From positions 1 through 9,632 of the forward strand of contig JAEXJH010000426.1 of the NCBI GenBank assembly GCA_023445955.1: DNA of 9,632 nucleotides. The letters are read 5' to 3'. The notes below the pieces were generated by a model. That model was not told the origin of the DNA. It made no database searches and worked only from the letters and a program-made list of their open reading frames with translations. The number at the start of each line of letters is the position of its first letter. Within the stretch, counting starts at the first letter, position 1. Of the stretch, positions 5,899 through 9,632 are shown one piece after another. Position numbers and translations under genes: made by a program. The stretch comes from Pseudomonadota bacterium. GTDB taxonomy: Bacteria > Pseudomonadota > Alphaproteobacteria > Caulobacterales > Caulobacteraceae.

Positions 5899-6492
5899 AT
5901 GGCCGAGACATTGCAGATAGGCCTGCCGGGCTTCGACCCGCCGACGCCCACCGACCGTCTGATGTTCCTGCTGTATCCGGATCCCGCCACGGCCGAGCGG
6001 ATCGCCGTCGAGGCGCGACGGCTGAAGGACGCGCTGGGCTTGCGCGGCCAACCGCTGCTGACCGACCGCTTCCACATCACGCTGCATCATCTGGGTGACT
6101 ATGTCGGCCTGCCCAATGACATGGTCGCCAAGGGCAAGGACGCCGGCGAGGCGCTGAAGGCGGCGCCGTTCGAGGTGAGCTTCGACAAGGCCGTCAGCTT
6201 CGCCAACCGCCCGGGCAACAACCCCTTCACGCTGCAAGGCGGGGAGGGCGTGCAGGACCTCATCGCGTTCCAGAAGGCGCTCGGCGATGCGATGCGGTGG
6301 GTGAAGCTGAAGCCCGACAGCAGCTTCCTGCCGCACATCACGCTGCTTTATGACGGCCAGGTCGTCCCGGCCCACGACATCGCGCCGATCCGCTGGATGG
6401 CGGATCGCTTCGTGCTCGTCCAGAGCAAGCTGGGCCAGACCCAGCACATCGTGCTGCAGAGCTGGGACCTGACCGGCGCGGGAATCGCGTAA
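5899..6492 (+). CDS. 2'-5' RNA ligase-like 2H phosphoesterase
   Basis: 197 residues from the ATG at 5899, with a near-perfect AAGGAGG ribosome-binding site (5886-5892). It carries both defining motifs of the 2H superfamily: HITL at 59-62 (RFHITLHHLGD) and HITL at 146-149 (LPHITLLYD). The two His-x-Thr motifs form the catalytic pair. In LigT/ThpR proteins the fold acts on 2'-5' linkages or 2',3'-cyclic phosphates of RNA, and other family members hydrolyse cyclic nucleotide phosphodiesters. The length fits the family, and no signal peptide or membrane segment is seen. It is divergent from the repressor operon, with the paired palindromes between them, so its expression may respond to the same repressor. 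No clear promoter is visible for it on this strand. The ArsC-like gene follows after 11 bases and is probably co-transcribed. The cellular substrate is unknown. Confidence 0.9.
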   Translation: MAETLQIGLPGFDPPTPTDRLMFLLYPDPATAERIAVEARRLKDALGLRGQPLLTDRFHITLHHLGDYVGLPNDMVAKGKDAGEALKAAPFEVSFDKAVSFANRPGNNPFTLQGGEGVQDLIAFQKALGDAMRWVKLKPDSSFLPHITLLYDGQVVPAHDIAPIRWMADRFVLVQSKLGQTQHIVLQSWDLTGAGIA

Positions 6493-6503
6493 GAGGCTCG
6501 GCC

Positions 6504-6851
6504 ATGACCCGGACGATGTACGGCATCAAGAACTGCGACACGGTCGCCAAGGCCCGCAAGTGGCTGGAGGCCCAAGGCCAGGCCTATGACTTCCATGACT
6601 ACAAGACCGCCGGGATCGACCGCGCGACGCTGGACGGCTGGGTGGCCGAGCACGGCTGGGAGACCATCCTGAACCGCGCCGGCACGACCTTCCGCAAGCT
6701 GGACGAGGCCGATCGCACGGACCTGACCGCCGACAAGGCCATCGCCCTGATGCTGGCCCAGCCGTCGATGATCAAGCGGCCGGTGCTGGACCTGGGCGAG
6801 CGTCGCCTGGTGGGCTTCAAGCCCGAGCTCTACGCGGCCGCGCTCGGCTGA
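6504..6851 (+). CDS. Spx/MgsR/YffB-type ArsC-fold protein (arsenate reductase-like)
   Basis: 115 residues from the ATG at 6504, with AAGAGG (6491-6496) as ribosome-binding site; an ATG at 6516 is an alternative. The N-terminus MYGIKNCDTVAKARKWLE is the hallmark of the YffB-like branch of the thioredoxin-fold ArsC family: one redox Cys (Cys11), not a CxxC pair. KRPVLDLGERRLVGF near the C-terminus (KRP 91-93) carries the conserved arginine region seen in ArsC and Spx. Family members are glutathione- or thiol-linked reductases of uncertain substrate; the true arsenate reductases are a separate branch, so resistance to arsenate should not be assumed. It lies 11 bases after the 2H phosphoesterase gene, and the two probably form a short operon. 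No terminator with a T-tract follows in the next 124 bases. Confidence 0.9.
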   Translation: MTRTMYGIKNCDTVAKARKWLEAQGQAYDFHDYKTAGIDRATLDGWVAEHGWETILNRAGTTFRKLDEADRTDLTADKAIALMLAQPSMIKRPVLDLGERRLVGFKPELYAAALG

Positions 6852-6938
6852 AGCGGGATCTATCCACGCCTTCCATCGCCTGCTGAGCGAAGTTTAAGAC
6901 GACAACCTTGCGAGGATCGGTCTATCAACAGGCGGTGG

Positions 6939-6955
6939 GTCCGCTGTACGCGGAC
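6939..6955 (+). other. Short hairpin upstream of the HAD gene
   Basis: GTCCGC (6939-6944) and GCGGAC (6950-6955) form a perfect six-pair stem around a five-base loop, 21 bases before the HAD start codon and just ahead of the GGGGAG ribosome-binding site. No T-run follows, so it is not an intrinsic terminator. It may be a 5' leader hairpin or the residue of a protein-binding site. The rest of the 6852-6975 gap holds no clear promoter. Confidence 0.35.
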
Positions 6956-6975
6956 AATGTGGGGAGCAAGCGCGC

Positions 6976-7641
6976 GTGGGGGACGCCGTCTCGCGATACG
7001 AACTGGTCATCTTCGACTTCGACGGCACGCTGGCTGACAGCGCCGCCTGGATGATGCGGGCTGTCAATCCGATGGCGCGCCGGTACGGCTTCAAGACCGT
7101 CACCAACGAAGAGATCGAGATGCTGCGCGGCCGCAGCACCCGCGAGGTCATCCGCTATCTCGGCGTCTCGCCCTGGAAGCTGCCGCTGATCGCCCGGGCC
7201 GGCAAGAAGCTGATGGCCGCCGACGCCCACACCATCCCGCTGTTCCCCGAGACCGCCCGCATGCTGCGCGCCCTGCATGAGGCGGGCGTGAAGATCGCGG
7301 TGGTCAGCTCCAACAGCGAGGCGGTGATCCGCCGGGTGCTGGGCGAGGAGCTGGGCGACCTGATCAGCCTCTATGCCTGCGGCGCGTCGCTGTTTGGCAA
7401 GGCCCGCAAGTTCAAGCAGGTGACGGCCAAGGGCGTTTCGCGCGACAGGGTCATCTGCATCGGCGACGAGACCCGAGACATCGAGGCCGCCCGCGCGGTG
7501 GGCCTGGACTGCGGCGCGGTCACCTGGGGCTACGCCAAGCCCTCGATCCTGGCGCAGCACCAGCCCACGGTGTCGTTCGCCACGATGTCGGAAATTATTT
7601 CGTACGTCGCTGCATCCAGCCCGGCGGTCGGCGGCGACTAA
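6976..7641 (+). CDS. HAD-superfamily hydrolase, phosphoglycolate phosphatase-like
   Basis: 221 residues from a GTG at 6976, the only sensible start ahead of the first motif, with GGGGAG (6961-6966) as ribosome-binding site. All four HAD motifs are present. Motif I is FDFDGTLADS, with Asp14 as nucleophile and Asp16 as acid/base. Motif II is VVSSN, with Ser112. Motif III is Lys in the GKARKF segment (Lys142 or Lys145). Motif IV is GDETRD (163-168), which binds Mg. The helical cap lies between motifs I and II (about residues 22-90), placing it in subfamily I with Gph, PpaX and beta-phosphoglucomutase relatives. Likely reaction: hydrolysis of a small phosphate ester in the cytoplasm. The specific substrate cannot be inferred. 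It is followed by 47 bases holding a two-tier hairpin, then the first small membrane protein gene on the same strand, so read-through into that cluster is possible. Confidence 0.92.
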   Translation: MGDAVSRYELVIFDFDGTLADSAAWMMRAVNPMARRYGFKTVTNEEIEMLRGRSTREVIRYLGVSPWKLPLIARAGKKLMAADAHTIPLFPETARMLRALHEAGVKIAVVSSNSEAVIRRVLGEELGDLISLYACGASLFGKARKFKQVTAKGVSRDRVICIGDETRDIEAARAVGLDCGAVTWGYAKPSILAQHQPTVSFATMSEIISYVAASSPAVGGD

Positions 7642-7680
7642 CCTTCGAAAGCGCGAATGATCGCGCCGATGATCGAAGGA
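7642..7680 (+). promoter_or_regulatory. Two-tier hairpin that masks the next gene's ribosome-binding site
   Basis: Directly after the HAD stop codon, CCTTCGA (7642-7648) pairs with TCGAAGG (7673-7679). Inside it GCGCGA (7651-7656) pairs with TCGCGC (7661-7666) around the tetraloop ATGA. Both stems are perfect (seven and six pairs). The ribosome-binding site GAAGGA (7675-7680) of the gene at 7689 is almost wholly within the outer stem, so the folded RNA would hide it. There is no T-tract, so simple termination is unlikely. This fits a translational switch or thermosensor, by inference only. Confidence 0.55.
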
Positions 7681-7688
7681 TCCCGACC

Positions 7689-7868
7689 GTGGCCGACCTG
7701 TTCCGTGACTTCTGGTGGCTGATGTTCCCGATGGGCTTCATGCTGCTGGGCGCTTTCCGTGCGTGGCTGGACTACCGCGCCCGCCGCGAAATGGTGGAAA
7801 CCCTGCGCGAGCTGGCCGCCAAGGGCCAGGAACCGTCCGCCGCCCTGGTCGCGGCCCTGAACAGCTAG
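7689..7868 (+). CDS. Small single-pass membrane protein (paralogue A of a triplet)
   Basis: 59 residues from a GTG at 7689, eight bases after GAAGGA (7675-7680). The protein begins MADLFRDFWWLMFP. Residues 8-28 are one hydrophobic, aromatic- and Met-rich helix, followed by a charged juxtamembrane stretch with RREM..TLR....KGQEP. It ends in a short amphipathic helix (AALVAALN). It aligns without gaps to the first 55 or so residues of the next gene (27 identities over 54 positions by eye), so the pair is a tandem duplication in which this copy lacks the later membrane helices. The same RREM..TLR....KGQ spacing recurs in the DUF6249 protein at 9232. Function unknown. The gap to the next gene is ten bases. 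A hairpin covers its ribosome-binding site. Being short and GTG-started, it is easily missed by gene finders. Confidence 0.85.
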   Translation: MADLFRDFWWLMFPMGFMLLGAFRAWLDYRARREMVETLRELAAKGQEPSAALVAALNS

Positions 7869-7878
7869 GGAGGATCCG

Positions 7879-8295
7879 ATGTCCGAAGACATTTTCCGTC
7901 AGTTCTGGTGGCTGATCTTCCCCCTCAGCTGGTTCGTGTTCGGCGCCTGGCAGTCGTGGCTGTCATACCGCGCCAACCGCGAGACGCTGGACCTGATCAA
8001 GACCTACGCCGCCTCGGGCCGCGAGCCGCCGGCCGAGCTGCTGGCCCGGCTGAACAAGCGCTGGCACGGCGACGACGATGACCGCGACGAGCGTCCGCGC
8101 TATCGCCGACGTCGTGAACGCAGCTGGTACCAGGTGGTGCTGTTCGGCGTGCTCGCCAGCGGTTTCACGGTCGCGGCCTGTGTCGACATGTACGGCATGG
8201 GCGAGGCGTTCGTGATCGTGGCCTTCGTGCTGGGCGCCCTGTGCCTGGCGACCTTGGTCCAGGTGGTGCTGGAGCAGAAGGGGCCAACCCTCTGA
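7879..8295 (+). CDS. Membrane protein with three helices and a charged linker (paralogue B)
   Basis: 138 residues, ATG at 7879 behind a strong AGGGAGGA ribosome-binding site (7867-7874). Residues 9-29 form a first helix (FWWLIFPLSWF start). A juxtamembrane part with YRANRE and SGREPPAELLARLN follows, then a highly charged linker (about 64-82, Asp-rich then Arg-rich), and two more helices at about 84-105 and 109-131. The N-terminal part is a paralogue of the 59-residue protein upstream; the C-terminal two-helix half resembles the layout of DUF6249 proteins. The stop overlaps the sigma factor start as TGATG (one base), so the two are translationally coupled and probably functionally linked. It may be a membrane regulator or sensor for the sigma factor, but no catalytic motif is visible and this role is inferred from gene order. 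Confidence 0.85.
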   Translation: MSEDIFRQFWWLIFPLSWFVFGAWQSWLSYRANRETLDLIKTYAASGREPPAELLARLNKRWHGDDDDRDERPRYRRRRERSWYQVVLFGVLASGFTVAACVDMYGMGEAFVIVAFVLGALCLATLVQVVLEQKGPTL

Positions 8296-8810
8296 TGGAA
8301 GCCGCGCTCGTCCGACAGGCGCGCGCGGGCTCCCAGGCCGCCTTCGCGCGGCTGGTGGCGATCCATGAGAAGCCTTTGCGAGGCTTCCTTCGCAAGAGCG
8401 GCTGGATCGACGCCGACGATATCGCCCAGGAGGCCTTCGTGGCGGCCTGGGCCGGCCTGCCAAGGCTGCGTGAGGACGAAGGCTTCCGGGCCTGGCTCTA
8501 CGGCGTGGCCTGGAAGAAGGCCCTCTCGCAGCGACGCGGCGCCCAGCGCGCCGCCGCCCGCGACGAGGCCTGGCGGGGGGAGCAGGAACTGGAAGCCGCA
8601 ACCGAGGTCGGAACCGAGGACCGCATGGCCCTCGAAACGGCCCTGGCGACGCTTCCGGACGACCAGCGGGCCTGCGTTACGCTCTGCCTGGGGCAGGGTT
8701 GGTCGCATGCCGAGGTCGCCGATGCGCTCGGGCTTCCCCTGGGCACCGTGAAATCGCATGTTACCCGTGGTCGCGAGCGACTGCTGGCCGTTATGGGAGG
8801 TTCCCGATGA
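8295..8810 (+). CDS. ECF-family RNA polymerase sigma factor
   Basis: 171 residues from the ATG at 8295, which overlaps the previous stop as TGATG; an upstream ATG at 8241 would lie deep inside the membrane protein gene. Region 2 occupies about residues 5-80, with the core-binding DDIAQEAFVAAWAGL (41-55) and the promoter-melting segment FRAWLYGVAWKKALSQRR (64-81). A linker rich in Ala, Arg and Glu follows. Region 4 (about 113-165) has LPDDQRACVTL and the helix-turn-helix SHAEVADALGLPLGTVKSHVTRGRERL, which reads the -35 element. There is no region 3 and no SnoaL-type extension, so it is a minimal ECF sigma. The next gene overlaps by ATGA and encodes a small membrane protein, the normal place for an anti-sigma factor. 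The ECF subgroup and target promoter were not determined. Confidence 0.95.
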   Translation: MEAALVRQARAGSQAAFARLVAIHEKPLRGFLRKSGWIDADDIAQEAFVAAWAGLPRLREDEGFRAWLYGVAWKKALSQRRGAQRAAARDEAWRGEQELEAATEVGTEDRMALETALATLPDDQRACVTLCLGQGWSHAEVADALGLPLGTVKSHVTRGRERLLAVMGGSR

Positions 8811-9115
8811 ACCTGGACAATCAACTCGCCGCCTTCCTGGGCGAAGAGCCCAAGCAGAGCCGCGCCGACGTCTTCACCACCGAGGTGATGAAACGGATCG
8901 AGCGTCAGGTGTTCCTGGATCGCCTGACGGCCGGGGCGGCCGGGGCGGTGGTGATCGCCCTGGTGATGTGGGCCTGCTCGCCGGTGCTGAACCTGGCGGT
9001 GAGCACCATCGCACCAGGGCTGGCGCCCATCGCCGCCTTGGGAGCTTTCGTCGCGGCGGTCTTGATGGTCGGCGGTCCTTCGGTATGGCGTCGTCTGGGC
9101 CTTTCGATCGGCTAA
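8807..9115 (+). CDS. Small two-helix membrane protein, candidate anti-sigma factor
   Basis: 102 residues from the ATG at 8807, overlapping the sigma stop as ATGA, with GGGAGG (8795-8800) as ribosome-binding site. The first 40 residues are cytoplasmic in character and helical (MNLDNQLAAFLGEEPKQSRA, then FTTEVMKRIERQVFLDRL). Two hydrophobic helices follow at about 41-62 and 70-90, then a short basic tail (WRRLGLSIG). Position and topology fit an anti-sigma factor that holds the sigma at the membrane through its N-terminal helix. It lacks the zinc-binding HxxxCxxC motif of ZAS-type anti-sigmas; the sole Cys lies in the first helix. No family was recognised, so the anti-sigma role rests on gene order, coupling and size. 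Confidence 0.8.
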   Translation: MNLDNQLAAFLGEEPKQSRADVFTTEVMKRIERQVFLDRLTAGAAGAVVIALVMWACSPVLNLAVSTIAPGLAPIAALGAFVAAVLMVGGPSVWRRLGLSIG

Positions 9116-9231
9116 GGCCGCCTTACGAAAGTTTCATCCCGGCGGGCGCCTCCAAACAGGACCGTGAACGCCTCTTACTAGTGAAGGCGGCGCGGGGGCG
9201 TCGTCCAAACACCTTGTCGGAGGATTTTGAT

Positions 9232-9615
9232 ATGGGTCCTGAAATCGTCGTTCCCGTCGTCGGCTGCATGATGATCGTCGCCATCGTCGTGCTGCCCTTC
9301 TACTTCAAGAGCCGCGAGCGCCGCGAAATGCAGCGCACCCTGCGGGTCGCCATCGAGAAGGGCCAGCCTGTGCCGCCCGAGATGATCGAGGCCATGACCA
9401 AGAGCGTGAAGACCCCGCCGACCCGCCTGCGCGACCTGCGCGTCGGCGTGATCTGGCTGGCGATCGGCATCGGCATCGCCCTGGCCACCTCACTGGGCGT
9501 CGTTCACGGCGACGGCGATTTCGACGGCTTTGGCATCGCCGCCCTCCCGGGCATGATCGGCGTCGCCTTCATCGTGCTGAGCTTCTTCAATCCCAACAAG
9601 GAACCGCGGGTCTAG
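9232..9615 (+). CDS. DUF6249-type membrane protein (paralogue C)
   Basis: 127 residues from the ATG at 9232, chosen for the CGGAGGA ribosome-binding site (9219-9224); the frame is open far upstream, but only as a shadow of the sigma and anti-sigma genes. A first helix (about 4-24) is followed by ERREMQRTLRVAIEKGQPVP, a charged juxtamembrane stretch. The second half has a helix at about 70-87 (RVGVIWLAIGIGIALA) and a third at about 102-119 (AALPGMIGVAFIVLSFF), ending in a short polar tail. This layout matches DUF6249: helix, KGQPxPPE motif, then two helices. The juxtamembrane sequence shares RREM..TLR....KGQ at identical spacing with the 59-residue protein at 7689. It is 116 bases after the candidate anti-sigma gene and may have its own promoter, possibly read by the neighbouring sigma factor; I could not identify one. 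No enzymatic role is known for the family. Confidence 0.87.
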   Translation: MGPEIVVPVVGCMMIVAIVVLPFYFKSRERREMQRTLRVAIEKGQPVPPEMIEAMTKSVKTPPTRLRDLRVGVIWLAIGIGIALATSLGVVHGDGDFDGFGIAALPGMIGVAFIVLSFFNPNKEPRV

Positions 9616-9632
9616 CGCGCGAAGCCTTGGGA

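Noticed and set aside
5869..6447. 192-codon minus-strand frame opposite the 2H phosphoesterase
   Set aside because: The plus strand has both HITL motifs and a near-perfect ribosome-binding site; the antisense frame has neither.
6504..6851. Arsenate resistance gene arsC
   Set aside because: The sequence follows the YffB/Spx branch (YGIKNCDTVxKARKWLE), and no arsenic efflux or regulator gene is nearby.
8758..9231. Upstream extension of the DUF6249 frame
   Set aside because: This part reads out of frame through the sigma and anti-sigma genes, and a good ribosome-binding site precedes the ATG at 9232.

Overview
The window is GC-rich, compact bacterial DNA that reads as an alphaproteobacterium of the Caulobacter/Phenylobacterium type. 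The evidence is the codon use (G/C at most third positions), a promoter that fits the Caulobacter housekeeping consensus, a NodT-type efflux outer-membrane lipoprotein, and the style of the small membrane proteins. No rRNA, tRNA, CRISPR, insertion sequence or phage gene was found. The species call is an inference.

Layout: three strand blocks. Block 1 (+, 1-1837) holds the 3' part of a NodT-family outer-membrane efflux gene and a secreted DUF2147 protein. Block 2 (-, 5778 down to 1831) reads in transcription order: a BlaI/MecI-type repressor; a BlaR1-like M56 membrane metalloprotease whose usual sensor domain is replaced by ankyrin repeats; a GMC-family FAD oxidoreductase; a small Tat-signal protein that overlaps it by ATGA; and a 59-residue hydrophilic protein whose 3' end overlaps the DUF2147 gene tail to tail. 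Block 3 (+, 5899-9615) holds a 2H phosphoesterase (2'-5' RNA ligase-like), a Spx/YffB-type ArsC-fold protein, a HAD phosphatase, two adjacent paralogous small membrane proteins, an ECF sigma factor, a small two-helix membrane protein that is a candidate anti-sigma factor, and a DUF6249 membrane protein.

How the genes may work together: the block 2 head looks like a self-contained sensing circuit. The protease would receive a periplasmic signal through its ankyrin domain and inactivate the repressor. The repressor would release two near-identical palindromic operators (TTACGCACGTAA and TTACGCGCGTAA) that bracket its own promoter. Those operators also lie in the divergent gap before the RNA ligase gene. 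The GMC oxidoreductase and its Tat partner may be downstream outputs.

In block 3 the sigma gene is locked between a membrane protein (TGATG overlap) and the candidate anti-sigma gene (ATGA overlap). Three proteins around it share one short membrane/juxtamembrane module (RREM..TLR....KGQ and variants). This suggests a dedicated sigma-regulation or membrane-sensing cassette. A two-tier RNA hairpin right after the HAD gene buries the ribosome-binding site of the first small membrane protein. I regard the ankyrin-type BlaR1 circuit and the triplicated membrane module around the sigma factor as the best candidates for undescribed biology here.
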